Below, piece by piece: positions 8,980 to 21,588 of a DNA stretch of 64,000 bases (position 1 is its first letter; each line of letters begins with the position of its first letter). This stretch comes from Megalonaias nervosa. Taxonomy: Eukaryota > Mollusca > Bivalvia > Unionida > Unionidae. The notes below the pieces were generated by a model. That model worked only from the letters and a program-made list of their open reading frames with translations, was not told where the DNA came from and searched no databases. The stretch spans positions 30,921-94,920 of the forward strand of contig JAECUM010029108.1 of NCBI GenBank assembly GCA_016617855.1, in the 5' to 3' direction. The translations under genes and the position numbers were made by a program.

Positions 8980-11375
8980 ATGGAAGCAACATGCGATAGT
9001 ACTAACCTGTCAGTCAGTCACTGCAAGTGAACATGTACTTATTATGATCACTAAAGCACGAAACGTCAGTCGGCACCTCCTCTTTTTGACAGAAATAAGT
9101 AGAGCTGATCGAATGAAATACCACACCTGCTAATCACGAGAGTACCCTTGGTTCAAAATGATTTAATGAACTACTTGCATGTCATCTGCCACTCAAAATG
9201 ACAGGAAATAGTTCGCTTGTTTCTCATCCAAATAATGAAAATAAATGTAGAGGACCCTTCCAGCTTTTTTTCGAAAATACATACTTGTTGATACGTGTAT
9301 TTTTTTTTTTGGATTATAACACTAGCAACATGTGATAATCGCTATTAGTTAAAATGTGACTTTGTATTCTTACACAAATCACAACTAGCACTTTTATTGT
9401 ATTTACTGCGAATCTGTAGTAAATATGTTTTTAAAATGTATATCAAACTTTTTAAACGGTAGTCGTTTCTTTCACACAAATAGGATTTTCGTTTCTTATT
9501 TCATAAGCTATGTTACTATTTTCGCTTGGAACAGGTGTTGTCAGTCACATTAAAATAAGAAACGCATTTAAATGATTTCAAATTGCTTCAAAGTCGTAAA
9601 AGGTCACGCTCAAGTGAAAACCGCAAGACAAAAGCATCATTTAGCCATCATTTTACTGAAATAAGCAAATCAGCTTAAAGTGGAGGGGTCACCTGTAAAG
9701 TGTTTATCGGGATTTTATAAAGTGACGTTCTGGCTAAACGTTGAATAGGGAATAAATAACATTTACCTGTACGTTCAACTATTTATGTACAATGTAAACG
9801 TTTCTTCCATATGGATATATACATATTTGATAATAATTCCAATCGTTTTTTAATTGAACGCGTTTTCTGCAATTTGATTGGATGTAAACGATAACGTGAT
9901 ACTGAACTGGAATTTGTTTGCACATCGATAAATTCTGCGGACTTCTTTTGGTTCCCTGTTTCCATGTCATTTGATGTTAAGTTTTATCTATATCAACCCA
10001 TTACACCCTAATAATAACAACAACAAGAAAAACCCACTCACCCACTCCTGTGATTTCCAATCAAAATTTACAAACCACAGATTAAAATGGACCATTATAA
10101 GTTAAAACAATGTAATTGCCCAGATCTTCCTGCACTCCACCACTCATCCCCTTTGCCGACGAAGGCATGTGGTAGGCTTTACAAGCCAATCTTCGGAAAT
10201 TATTGTATTTCACGTCGACAACATGCTAAAAATCAGGGTCATATGTCAAGCAAGGGATCTCACTAAAAATGGACACGATTTTGCTTTTGAAAGACCGAAA
10301 TGCATAGATAGTAAAAAACAAAAACGTTGCTGTAACAACACGTGCCATTCGCAAGCGTAATTTTCGAAAAAAATGGAATATCCTGGTTTAACCGCAACAA
10401 CCAGTTTATATATATTAAAATAATGATTATAACAATATATCACTGACATGATCCGCTAAGACATTATACTCCATATTACTGTATAAAGGATCGACGAATC
10501 TTGGCTAGCGAAGACCGGGCAATGTATTCTATCGCAATTAAGAGGCTAATGAAAGAAAACTTCAATCTACCTAAAAATGAATGTTTTGTTGATTAAATAT
10601 GTTGATCTGATGTTAGAAAGGACGTAAATTGGAATTATAAGGATTAAATGGTCATGATTGGGTGTTTATCGATATGTTAATCTTACCTAATCACTCGCAA
10701 AATAAACATAAAGCCCTATACTATTAATATTGCCGTTTCTAATTTTTCTTTAGAGACACCGTGTTTTAAATAAAATATCAGAAACATCGCACTAGACTTG
10801 AGAAGACCAGATATTCATGTAGGATATTGGCCCCCGTTTCATTAAACTTCTTAATAAATTATTCCTAACGTTGAGATGCCCTCATATCTTTGGTGTTGCT
10901 TGTCTTCTTTCCCCAAAGAAGTCATCTCTTATCTCTGAGGAAATTTTGATGATTTGCTCAACTATTTTTGCAAGAATAGAAATGATTTCTTGTATTAAAT
11001 TATAAAACAAAAATGTAAGTTTTCATCCTTTCCAAATTCTCTACCTCAGATGAAACAACTGGTATTGTCTAAAGTATCATAAGCAATGCAAAATCTCAGT
11101 TTAAGGAAAACTTGTTGAAATTTTGTGAAACCGCTCGAAACCCCTAAATGAACTATTAAATAAGATCACCTCGTGGATTTCTTCAAATTTGCACCGAGAA
11201 TATACTTCGATAAGTAATACATCGTAAAAAGGATGAACTAACCGAAAAATGGAGGAAAACCATGTCACAAGTTCAGAATGCTCGGAAAGATATAAATTTA
11301 TGTCAAAATCATAACTTTACACAACTGTTAGTACACGTTCATTACAAGAATGTAGTCCGGTGAGTTCACATAAGT
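8980..11375. other. Non-coding stretch without recognisable features
   Basis: About 2.4 kb of AT-rich sequence. Short open frames at 9779-9970 and 10169-10449 have no recognisable motifs and overlap each other on both strands. A run of ten T lies at 9300. No gene is supported. Confidence 0.6.
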
Positions 11376-11384
11376 AGTATAGGA

Positions 11385-11765
11385 TGCCACATGGGGGAAT
11401 AAGGGGGAATCCTATGCTAAGTAGGGTGTGTGGTTTCTAGGGTCAAGATGGGAAATCCAGTCGGAAAACAATGTCCATATGCTTAACACTGCAGACCTCT
11501 AGCTGACATTCATACTGTCGAGAGCACATTGCATGCATTTTTATAAGTGGTTGACCTCAAGTGGGACCCTATGGCCTGAAACGGAAATTAACATTACGCC
11601 GTAGATTTAGCACTTGCCGGTCTCTATGGCTTCTAACGAGAAATATAATGCTAAAACTACACTTACTATGCAACACACCATTAGGAGTGACCATTACCCA
11701 CTCACCTATTGATCACACAAGAGAATATGATGCAAAAGAAGGGGTATAAAATAAAATAAATTCTT
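11385..11765 (+). repeat. Interspersed repeat, copy 1 (partner inverted at 27.1-27.5 kb)
   Basis: Shared landmarks with the reverse complement of 27130-27515 include AGGAtGCCAC, CTCTAGCTGACATT, GTCGAGAGCACATT, TATAAGTGGTT, GTGGGACCCT, CGGAAATTAA and CATTAGGA, then TATTGATCACA and GGTATAAAAT near the end. Similarity extends over about 380 bases, so the two are diverged copies of one mobile or dispersed repeat. No coding frame is shared. The class is unknown. Confidence 0.7.
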
Positions 11766-12899
11766 TATAAAATGATAAAACCCTTAACCCCTCTATGACG
11801 GCTCTAGGCTATCTTCTAGAAGAGGTAATCCATCGGAATCAAATTATTCCACGCTGTAGTCCTTGGGAACGTAAACATCTATACAATAGGTACCGTAGTG
11901 ATGTCTGTCGTCTGTGTTGATTATCTTTAGCATACATCACTGGATCTCAAGAAGTTCTGTACGAAATGTGGATCATGAAGTTCCCAGGTTTTCATTTTCA
12001 AAGGTCATGATAAGGAATGAGTTCACATTTGACAGATCTGTCAAGTTAGTCGACGCATGGGCAGTCTCGATAATTTTGTTGCAAGAGAGGTTCGATTCTC
12101 AAGAAGTCGATGGAGATAGGGAATATCTGTTATGTCTTTATACCATTCTTTCAAGACTTTTTTCTTAGACGAGTAATCATGCGTCTTCCAGATCCCCTTC
12201 CAATTTAGGATCTCGATTCATCAGCAAACAGTTGTCGTGTTGCACGTGACTAGGAGGATCGATTTGACGACCATAACAATTTTCTATATTCAGGCGGGTA
12301 TGTCTTACTGCCAGTTGGTGAGCAACAATAAGCCATCGTAACATCTTGTCTGTATCTATCATTTCTCCACGAAGTATGTGTGACCGGTGTTCTAGATACA
12401 AAACATTATCCTCCTTGTTTACGTCCACGACGCTGTGTTTTATATCTTCCTTTTCTTTTTCTCCACTTGGGATTGGGGCCTGTGACTGCTGTCTGGATGC
12501 GAAACATCATCTTCGCCTATCTCTACGGTTGTGTTCCATATCTTCATTTTTGTTCTCTTCTCCAATTAGTCTATGACTGCTATTCTGTATAGAAAACATC
12601 TTCCTATTTCTGTGGGCTCGTGCTCTATTGACAGTCAATTTTCTCTGTTTATTTCGAGAGTATTACCGAATTCTGCATAAAAGATGACGTTCAATATGTT
12701 CACCAGAGCTACTTTAAACTGAAGGTTCAAAAGGATTTGACTTTGTTTTATATGGTGGAAGTATCACTATCACTGTCTTACTCTTTAGTAAAATAATTTA
12801 CATGCAATGCATATCCTCTTGCATGGTGGTTCTATGAAATACCGTGGCTACAGCTGGTTCCTATTTGCCCAGTGGCTTCAAACATAGGAAGAAAGATCT

Positions 12900-13880
12900 A
12901 AAGCAATTGTTCAGTGCAAAGTTAGATTCAAAGGGCCTGTTGCATAACATCTGACCATCTGAGGTGACTTTTATCTTGGACATTTTGAAATGTTGGAACT
13001 AAAGGATTTTGATTGATAGTTCCACCAAGGGTCGCATTGCTGACTTTGCCAATAAGCAAACGTTCTGACTCTTTGATCTTGGATCGGAGTCTCGATGTAG
13101 TGGTGAAAATTAGTACTTCCACTCGTCATGAAGGATACTTGTCTGTAGCTCTGGGCAAAGTTTGACTGATGTTGTTTTCAACGTTAGGTAAGACTTTCAC
13201 ACGTCGCACGTTAAGTCTAGCTTATTCGATGTTTTTCTTTATCTCCTCAGCATTAATTCACTCAGTCTCAAACGTCCATCCACACTACTTAACACGTTTT
13301 TCAGCGACAAGTCCAAGTGTAAACGATCCATCATGTTGAAACTACGTCCTCTGATTTTCTTTTAGCGTCGTTAAACCTAACATTGCGAGAAAATCATTTT
13401 ATGTCAATACGGTGTCGTTAAAAGCATTCAGAGTATCATGTTGCATTCAGGTGTGTTCTTAGCTTCTTTGCTGTACGACAAGAAATTTTCCACACAAACT
13501 CGATATGTCGATATAGTAAATATCTGTGCTGCTGATATCCAGTTAGTTGTTCAAGGAATCCACTTCGCTAAACTTTAAATGTATGAAACTGACGGGATGG
13601 GAACGAGACTAGCATCGGTCCCAGGATTGCTGTAGTACAATTTAAAAAAATTGACTTACAGGTATACGTAATTGTTATTCAGATATGTAAATTTTGGGTT
13701 TATCTTTTAATTTCAAACACGAGAGATGATGAGGTGAAAAACGGCATGGTAGGAAATTCAACCCATTGGATTCGTGCATCACTATCGTCGTCGGTGGCTT
13801 GGCAAACAATATCGAGTTCTGACATGGAACATTCTCAAAAATCTTGATCCATAGTGGGTTGGTTATAGCAATCAAAAACT
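12900..13880 (-). pseudogene. Capsid protein (F54H12.2-like) relic of Polinton 2
   Basis: Three blocks are visible on the minus strand. Near 13830-13740: CQNSILFAKPPTTIVMHES, which has the C-x3-L-F-x2-PPT-x-T-I pattern of the family N-terminus. Near 13345-13240: FNMMDRLHLDLSLKN, like the conserved GRLHxDL core. At 13122-12930: VEVLIFTTTSRLRSKI, LLIGKVSNATLGGTIN and NPLVPTFQNVQ, like the later shell-domain strands. The order and spacing fit one gene of about 1 kb or more with several breaks. The C-terminus was not located with confidence below 12900. Confidence 0.6.
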
Positions 13881-14049
13881 GACTGAGTCTTTGCTTATTC
13901 TTATACCGGATGTGTTTGTGCCAGTTTTAAGGGTTCTTTTACGCCTCTTTGTGACTTGTCCATGATGTGGCACAGAAGAGGATTCAGTACTTTTCAAAGG
14001 TTTGTTAAAGGGGATATTTAGGTGTGTCTTAGCGACCCAACAGTTTTTA

Positions 14050-14290
14050 TCTCGTTTTAATCAACACATTTTTAACTTTCTTTCATCAAGGATTATTTAG
14101 GACTTTGTTGGTCAATGAGTACAATATTCGGAGAAATTCGTTTCCCTGCGTCAGAGATGCATCTTTTAAAGCATGCAATCCTCGAATGACCATAGGTTTC
14201 AAAATGGGTGCTACAGCTGATTTTATCATAACTCTTAAGCCATGTCCTCGTTATAGAGCAATTCCTCGGTACACAGGATACATCTGATAC
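14050..14290 (-). pseudogene. RGHGL-type small Polinton protein relic
   Basis: Directly after the penton relic the minus strand reads MYPVYRGIAL, a stop, then RGHGLRVMIKSAVAPILKP and VIRGLHALKDASLTQG. In Polintons the gene between penton and capsid starts with a similar tyrosine-rich head, an RGHGLG motif and a hydrophobic amphipathic stretch. The motif and the gene order both match. The role is thought to be a minor virion or membrane-active protein, which is inference. Confidence 0.6.
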
Positions 14291-14299
14291 AATTCATTG

Positions 14300-15185
14300 A
14301 AGAATTTGTTGCAGAAGTGTACTTTCACGGTTACCTTACCTTTGAAGATGATACTGTTTTGTTTCCGATCTCCTTTAATACCAATATTGCACTGTTAAGA
14401 TACGGTTTAAAGACAGGAAGATAATGAGGATGTAGAATTTCTCGGTGTACGTAATCCGAGTTGCCTTCTTCACTGTAAAAAGCTATGGCAGAAGCCACTT
14501 TGATAGGAACGACTCTCAGAAACGACGCCGCTGTGTTTCCTACGACGTTGTTATCGACATCAGAGTACAAAAGCCTAAATTTAATCCTTCGTTCAGTTCG
14601 ACTGGGGATAGGAAAATCTTGATTAGTTGATTGTTGTTATTGTTGATTTCGGTAGGAACGAGATTTGTATTTCCACCGGAAATTGCAAACAAATCGGGAT
14701 AAAAAGTAATGGAGACCGTTTCGCTCTCAGTAATAATTAATTTGAGACGATGAGAAACTGGATGGTACTCGATCATTATACTTGGTGAAGTTTATCCAGT
14801 GCTTATCTAGATCGATCTTTAAACAAAGTTGAAGTCGTTTCGACGAAATGTCGAGCATTAAAATATCATCAAAAAAGAAATTCTTATGGAATAAATATTT
14901 AGTTGGGGATTCTTTGGTGCTTGATATTGGATTCATAATATATAAGATAATTTGTCAAAGTATTCATGAGTATGTTCGTTGAGGATTTCTACGATGAACG
15001 TGGTTTCATATTCGACTACATTCCAAACTTGAGTGGGAAGAATGATTTCCACCAAAACTACCTCCAAATAAGCTGCGTGGTCCAATCGTATCGCTTGAGC
15101 TAATTTGGCCTAGAAACAGCATATTATGTTGCCGGGAAAGGCATCCATATAATTGCCTGTTAGTAATGTTCTATAAACGTGGTAT
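14300..15185 (-). pseudogene. Penton (minor capsid) protein relic of Polinton 2
   Basis: The N-terminal pattern is visible near 15183-15130 (LLTGNYMDAFPGN) and 15115-14960 (AKLAQAIRLDHAAYLEVVL, EIILPTQVWNV), matching the family start in which a strand, P-x-N, T-x-L-x-x-P-I-x-L and W/L-E-V-x-L-x-E-I follow each other. Middle segments include LDISSKRLQLCLKID and SHRLKLIITESETVSI. The C-terminus (14570-14310) reads LYSDVDNNVVGNTAASFLRVVP, HPHYLPVF, SAILVLKEIG and VTVKVHF, typical of the last jelly-roll strands. The length of about 295 codons fits. Stops and frame changes occur near 15120, 14940, 14775 and 14570. Confidence 0.7.
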
Positions 15186-15934
15186 TCACAGTTGGACGGT
15201 TTTGGTCTCCCAAGAGTCACTCGATGCCAAAGGATTACTTTCCAAGGAGGGTTCTGGAGGTTGGCTACTTCTGATTAGATGACTTGTGACTGGCAACGAA
15301 GTATCTAAAGTTTATGTTACTGTCAGAATATTTCAACAAAGGATGAGGAATAGGTGATAATTGTTTATCTACTTGTGACGAATTCAAATTTCCAGTGTCT
15401 GCCCTAGTCATACAATACACCACAAAGGTTTGGAAGAAAGAGACGATAGAATTTTCTGAAACAAAAGAAGAAGACGTCGATGGAGTAGAAAGTTTCCATT
15501 TTGTCATCAGATGTGGAAACAGTGGTCGTCACTCGGGCTTGGATGGCGTCATCGGTGACAGAGAAAATGCAGACAGTCACAGAGCGAGGCTTTCAGGAGC
15601 ACGTGCTCTTTTAGCGGCAGTATCTCCCTTTCTTGAAGAAGTTTTTTCTTTTGGATTGTTTCCTTCTTTGAGTGTGAATTTATTCTCCCTATATTTTTGG
15701 GTCTGCCTTTTAGGTTTTTGGTATTTTAGTTTTGGCATTAGAATCCCATCTTAAAAGTGCACGAATAATGACACCCCCTAAAAATCCACTTCCACCTGGT
15801 CTCAAATCATTTTTATGCTCGGTATGGGTCTCGACCTTTGTGTTAATCAGTTGTGTCAAAGTTTCTTTGTTTTTCAGAAAAGACAAACAATCCCCCCCAC
15901 TCCCCCCCAAAAAAAAGAAACCCCCAAAACCCTG

Positions 15935-16105
15935 CATCTGACGTGGAATGTGATACCTGGTAGTAATTATCGTGCTGTCCAAATACACCATCATAAATCT
16001 TCTTTGAGACCTGCGTCTAACAAATGTTGACGAGCTTGGGTATTTTTTGCCACTAATGGCACAGAGTGGACGAACCAAGTGGGCAGGAGGTGGAGCCTGC
16101 AGGAA
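15935..16105 (-). pseudogene. Small helical Polinton protein relic
   Basis: One minus-strand frame gives VPLVAKNTQARQHLLDAGL, then KEDL and SLLPGITF. This recalls the conserved small Polinton protein with an L-x-x-L-x-x-x-x-P-x-x-R-x-x-L-L helix pair and an N-x-L-x-G turn. Other frames here are dominated by a C-rich run at 15890-15910 on the plus strand. The call rests on one short block and on its place between ATPase and penton. Confidence 0.35.
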
Positions 16106-16539
16106 CGCGATGTTGAATAATGTCATAAATAAAAGAAGTGCATAGTGTTTTTATACATCTTTAAGACAGACAAGGTGGATACAGTGTAAATGACTAGACT
16201 TTCTTGACACCAATCGTGAAGCAAATCAGTACGAGATATTAAATAGTTAGGAGTATTAGGTTGTAAATTAATGAGCAAACATGCAAATGTTGTGTGTCAT
16301 TGTATTAAACATACTTTAACCAAGGTGTTCCTAACTGTTTGATCGGAAAATGAAATTGACATTTATGTCTTGAATTCTGAAACCACTTATTGAGCGTGGA
16401 GTCTGATTGTGCAATGTGCATGACTTTATTTAAATAAACGTTGAGCAACGTAAATAATATTATCATTACTATGGTATTTTTAGCACGCAAATAATTTAAC
16501 TTTTTTTTCATCTTTTCCTAACGTGTCTTTGAAGATGTC

Positions 16540-16792
16540 AAGATGCGTTTGACTATAGTCGTACACGATCCCATCGTCTTCGCGAGGAATGTACTTCTAC
16601 AAATGAAATATATTAATCTTGACTTTCTTGCAGTATTGTGCAAGATGGCTGCCATCCTTTGTAACACCACTCGATACATTGTGGAAGACGATCGAACAGA
16701 AGTGATTTGCGTTAAAACACAAGTTTGACAAATTCGCCTATGCCTGAACCACTTAGTCCAGCAATCAAGATACTAAAGGGATGGCAAAAATA
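16540..16792 (-). pseudogene. Genome-packaging ATPase relic of Polinton 2
   Basis: Minus-strand translation from about 16788 gives HPFSILIAGLSGSGIGEF, the P-loop region of the FtsK/HerA-like packaging ATPase of Polintons, with the Walker A Lys-Thr altered to Ile-Gly. After a stop in the same frame it continues with RLPQCIEWCYKGWQPS, the conserved I-x-W-C-Y-x-x-W-Q-P block that follows Walker A in this family. The remainder of the domain (Walker B and beyond) was not recognised. This block is the clearest single marker that the 12.9-16.8 kb region is a Polinton relic. Confidence 0.75.
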
Positions 16793-17076
16793 CAATGTAT
16801 CCCAACCTTGACGATATGACCTTTTGTTAAACAATTTGAGAACAGAGGATGCTGTCGTAAGTCGCAAGTGGAATTCTGAGATTCTATTATACTTCTTTCG
16901 TGGTACAACCCCCCCCCGTCAAAATGAGGAAAAAAAACCCCAACAGAAACAACACAATGTTTTCTTTCTGTCACGGTGCAACAAATGCACATTTAAACAT
17001 ATTGTTTTTTTTTATTATACAATAAATTTGCACATTAAAAAGTAAAATAAAATCCCATTCATGTTGTTATTTTCTT

Positions 17077-17367
17077 TCATGGCGCAACAAATATAGATTT
17101 TAAATGAAGAAAGTAACAACAAACATAGTTCTCTTCATGGTGCAACAAATGCACAAAGTGTCTGTAAATGAACTCTTGCAGGTCAGAAGGTACGCTACTA
17201 ATCCGTTCCTCTTCTGACGTATTGATCAGAATCATGTTATAGACACACCAGAGGGAGGTAGCGACAGCTCGGAGAACATTTGAAATGTTGAAGGCAAGCT
17301 GTATCTTTATACCCCCATTAGTGTAGCTTAACACAACTGAAACACCGTACTTTATCTCCCTCTTCAA
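17077..17367 (-). other. Open frame without recognised product
   Basis: A 96-codon minus-strand frame (REIKYGVSVVLSYTNGGI, FNISNVLRAVATSLWCVY, EFIYRHFVHLLHHEEN) lies just upstream of the ATPase relic. Its composition looks protein-like and its strand agrees with Polinton 2, so it may be another broken gene of that element. I do not recognise it and it may be chance. Confidence 0.25.
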
Positions 17368-18384
17368 AGTAGATAAATCCTGCTCTTGGAAAAGGTTTGG
17401 GACTGGGACTTTCCAGACGTGTAGACCATATCGATTTAGCTTCTTGTTTAAATTTCAGAACTTTTTTGATGTCATCGTCCTGCTAGTTTGTTATGTGGTA
17501 TCAACGTGCCAAATTTGTTATATTCTTGACAGTTGGTATCCACAGTCAAGAGCATGAAACAATAAGACACCCATCCATGTTCCTGTCAAAGCGCGTTGTG
17601 GTCCTCGGGACGACAAGGTCGGTCTTAATTTACGTTTCAGCACACTTTCCATATAAAGAAAACGCCAATTTTCCGTGGCAATGATGAAGTAGGATGTGAT
17701 AATACAAGTTCGACGGTGGCAAAACTTATCATTTTATCAAGCGTTCGTACTCGCGAATATGTTCTATGTTGATGTGTAACTTTCAGGGCGGCCGATGGGG
17801 CAATTAAGTATATTTACATACTCAAGTATACAACAAACGCATATTCATGTAATTTTTGGTTCTTGAGATTCGTCCACTTCGTACAGCAAGCGTGTATCGT
17901 TGTTTCGTTCTGCAAACAAACTGACCTGTGAATTCCAAGGTTAGATGCCCACCACATCGTATTCGTTAGCGATCCGTTTGGATTCTGGATGTGTTGTGAA
18001 ACGTTGATCGTAGTCGTGTTCACAAAATTCTCTCATTTGATATCATTTTCGTTTTAATTCTTGAGTCGTTGGTAAGAGTTGCTGTACAAATCTTCCATGG
18101 TAAACTCTGAGAAAGCATTTTTCAGGACTCGTTTACGAAAACAAATAGGGCATGCATGAAATAAACATCCCTGAAATTCATAAATAATCTGTGGGTTTTC
18201 TAAATTACAATCAGATACAGAATACGAACTAATTCTATTTTCTACACAACCGTTTCTAGCATGTTACTTCTTCGTGTTTTGCGTTTCACATAAGTAATGT
18301 AACTAACGCGAAGCTTTGGCAGAATATCGACGGCTGACAGCTTAAATGGACAGAGGTGGTATGATGGTAAGTTTGTTGTAGACA

Positions 18385-19052
18385 TGAATGTCTTTCGGTA
18401 CACTAATTCACTCGCTTTTAGACATAAAGGTCTTTCGGAACACTAATTCAATCGCTTTTAGACATAAAGGTCTTTCGGTACACTAATTCACTAGCTTTTA
18501 AGATGAAAGTCTTTCGGTACACTAATTCACTAGCTTTTAAGATGAAAGTCTTTCGGTACACTAATTCACTAGCTTTTAAGATGAAAGTCTTTCGGTACAC
18601 TAATTCAGACGCTTTTAGACATAAAGGTTTTTCGGAACACTAATTCAATCGCTTTTAGACATAAAGGTCTTTCGGTACACTAATTCACTAGCTTTTAAGA
18701 TGAAAGTCTTTCGGTACACTAATTCACTAGATTTTAAGATGAAAGTCTTTCGGTACACTAATTCACTAGCTTTTAAGATGAAAGTCTTTCGGTACACTAA
18801 TTCACTAGCTTTTAAGATGAAAGTCTTTCGGTACACTAATTCACTCACTTTTAGACATAAAGGTCTTTCGGAACACTAATTCAATGCTTTTAGACATAAA
18901 GGTCTTTCGGTACACTAATTCACTAGCTTTTAACATGAAAGTCTTTCGGTACACTAATTCACTAGCTTTTAAGATGAAAGTCTTTCGGTACACTAATTCA
19001 GACGCTTTTAGACGTGAAGGACTTTCGGTACACTAATTCACTCGTTTTTCGC
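18385..19052. repeat. 39-bp minisatellite, about 17 units
   Basis: The unit is about 39 bases with the constant core GTCTTTCGGTACACTAATTC. Two variants alternate: one with AAGATGAAAG before the core and one with AGACATAAAG, the latter often with GGAACAC in place of GGTACAC. The pattern of variants is itself repeated (see findings). The minus-strand open frame here (repeats of LVYRKTFILKASE) is a by-product of the 39-bp period. Confidence 0.95.
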
Positions 19053-19059
19053 AATAGCA

Positions 19060-20910
19060 AAAGCTTTCCCCAAGGGATGGATATATCCGTGATCAATAAA
19101 AATGTCGAAATTTCCACAACAACGTAGTAACTCGTTTGCAATGGATCAAGAATATTTCAAAATTCTGTCTTGATAATCGATAGAGTGGATTTGGTACCAG
19201 GTGTAGAATCCTTCTGGTTGTTCTGTTTACATACCGCCAGGACCGTAACCATAATCTTCAGGTAAATGCGGGAGCACGACGTCTTGATTTGCTTCGGTAA
19301 TCAAAAAATATAGAAAAGAGCCAGTTCATAACTTCTAAACTTTGTATGCGTTCTAGCAAAAGGCATGACTAAATAACACGTGGAATTTTTAAAGTACACG
19401 TTCCCCAATTCAATCATGTAGTGTTGGACACTCGGTTCCTTGTTATGAATAATGTTTCAAAAGAAACTGCCTGAACCTATCTCGATAAATCGTGGATCAT
19501 GACTGCAGCGTATCGATGAAGGTTCCCGTAACAATGTGCCTACTCTTCGCTCCAAACGTCGCTGGTGGGATCTAAACTCGGCGTGGCAAAATCATAGAAA
19601 GTACGAAATCACGAACTATCTTTTCACGTCCTCCTAGAATAACGCTATAATTCCTACAGCTACGAAATAAAGGTTATTCAATCACTTCTCACAATTACGA
19701 TGAACTACACAAGTCAATAATATCATTACCAATCTCTCGAGAACATTCCAACAACCAAAAACACGAAAGCCCTATTTTTGTTTTGATGCTCTGGTGGTCA
19801 TTCAGAACTTTCTATATTTCTTTCGCATATCTTTGAATATACGATTGATTATCTAACTCGATGATATGGTCACAAGAAACAACATCTTTTCTTTCCCGCA
19901 CAAGCTTTTTGTTATTTGCCTGAACATGTTGTCAACTGGTGGAACACATTCTCAATAATGAACGTGAACTTTTCTGTTGTTGAAATTGTTTCGTGCGACA
20001 TCCTCCTTTTACCTTGAGGAATTAAAGGTCTGGAAGCTATCAGGCATGACATCTCTGTCCGCAATGAATATTTGTTCTGATGGGTAAATCCTTGGTCACA
20101 TTTGCCTCAATAGTAATTGTGTCAGAGAAATCGGGTGACGGTAGTAATATCATCTAAATTATCTTGGTGATGCAATTTTATCTACCAATCAGTTGAAGTC
20201 ATTATGTCTTAGCGTTTGGAGACTGAGCAGTGTGGATGAAGACCATGAATGTATACCGAACAATTTGATTCACTTTCAGATTTTTGAAAGCTGCATTTCC
20301 ATTGGCTAATTCAAAGGTCACCAGAACATGATCCTTCACGGGTCGTCGCAAGATCCTCACGTAGGACAGCGGAGATCGGATTTTAATCAGGATGCTTGGC
20401 GATGATAAACGTGAGTGTATTTTTGGTCTGCAAAATCAGGTTCTCCAAACATGACATCTCCATGAAGGACTTAAGCGTACACTTTCAGCACAAAACGTGG
20501 AAGATTTTGAATTTAAGGAACTCATCACAAGGTCTTTCTGACAATGCCAGCTTAGTCCAAAATTTGTCGTGCTCCTCTCCGTTGTTTGGTTCTATCCAAT
20601 TTTATTCAGACCGTGTTAAGATACATACAAGCTCAAACAACCGCGATATTTAGATTGCCACTGTAGTTTCAATTCCACTTCCAATGAATCAAATAAGTTC
20701 TTAATGGACACAGGTTCTTTCTTTGCTGGAAAGTGGAGATTCGAAGTTTTTAAATATTAACCTTGAACGTGTAAGACGTCGTCCTAAAGTTTTCGAAAGT
20801 CACTTTTTGGCGATGTAAATGTGAACGGCTTTCTGTTTTGGCTGAGATTTATTCTCACAGTCTAGTGGAGGCTGATCGTATTGGAGATGGGTCAATCACC
20901 CATCTTCCTC
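19060..20910. other. Unassigned stretch, possible old coding relic
   Basis: About 1.85 kb without any long frame. Short minus-strand segments such as LPEDYGYGPGGM (about 19260) look protein-like but are broken and unrecognised. This could be further decayed Polinton 2 material or unrelated DNA. No gene is called. Confidence 0.4.
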
Positions 20911-20918
20911 TACCAAGT

Positions 20919-21225
20919 TGCCTCTTTCACACCCTATATACCCCTCTAACTAGCTACCTCTCTCTTTTCCTATATACCCCTCTAACTAGTTACATCTTTC
21001 TCACCCTATAAACCCCTCTACCTAGTTATCTCTTTCTCACCCTATATACAACTCTAACTAGTTATCTCTCTATTTTCCTATACACCCCTCTACCAAGTTA
21101 CCTCTTTCTCACCCTATATACCCCAATACCTAGTTACCTCTCTCTTTTCCTATAAACCCCTCTACCTAGTTACCTCTTTCTCACCTATATACACCTCTCT
21201 TTCATATATCTCCCTCTACATATGA
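20919..21225. repeat. 36-bp minisatellite, about 8 units
   Basis: Units of about 36 bases, consensus CTCTTTCTCACCCTATATAC followed by CCCTCTAACTAGTTAC. Some units have CTCTCTTTTCC in place of CTCTTTCTCACC. The array is pyrimidine-rich on the plus strand. Confidence 0.9.
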
Positions 21226-21500
21226 AAAATACACTTAAGCAGTTTCTGTTTGTGAATATGGACGAGCCAGCGTAGATGCCACGTCTGGTAAGAGATTACG
21301 GAGAGTCATTAAAAAAACAAAACACTTTCAATGAGACTTTTGAAGGCATTTGGGTTTTGTTTCATGTGGCACACATTTGAATAGTATGTTTTTTACACGA
21401 CATTAAGACATCCTCTGTAAAGGAGCCGTTTGGGTCTTGACATAGTCTTCATAGCATTAACTCTAACAAACTGTAACTGCCTTTCACCTTTTTCATGTCC

Positions 21501-21502
<2 letters not shown>

Positions 21503-21585
<83 letters not shown>
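21503..21585. repeat. (GT)n(GA)n compound microsatellite
   Basis: About 18 GT units followed directly by about 23 GA units. Confidence 0.97.

Positions 21586-21588
<3 letters not shown>

Larger units (their letters stand above)
12900..16800 (-). mobile_element. Second, older Polinton relic (minus strand)
   Basis: Minus-strand translation in mixed frames shows, from high to low coordinates, a packaging ATPase, a small helical protein, a penton-like protein, an RGHGL-type small protein and a capsid protein. This is the morphogenesis block of a Polinton. All parts have several stops and frameshifts and no frame longer than about 140 codons remains. Polymerase and integrase were not found nearby, so the copy is either partial or further eroded. 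It is older than the 1-8.9 kb copy, judging by the number of breaks, and lies in the opposite orientation. Confidence 0.75.

Noticed and set aside
15710..16126. 138-codon minus-strand frame with GGFFFLGGSGG as a real protein
   Set aside because: It runs through a C-rich/A-rich simple tract and only a short neighbouring frame resembles a Polinton small protein; the long frame itself is chance.
18645..18848. Minus-strand frame with repeated LVYRKTFILKASE
   Set aside because: It is the translation of the 39-bp minisatellite (13 codons per unit) and has no start context or other gene evidence.
19060..20910. Polymerase or integrase of the second Polinton
   Set aside because: I looked for the TDTDS, exonuclease and DDE motifs on the minus strand and did not find them; only vague protein-like pieces remain.
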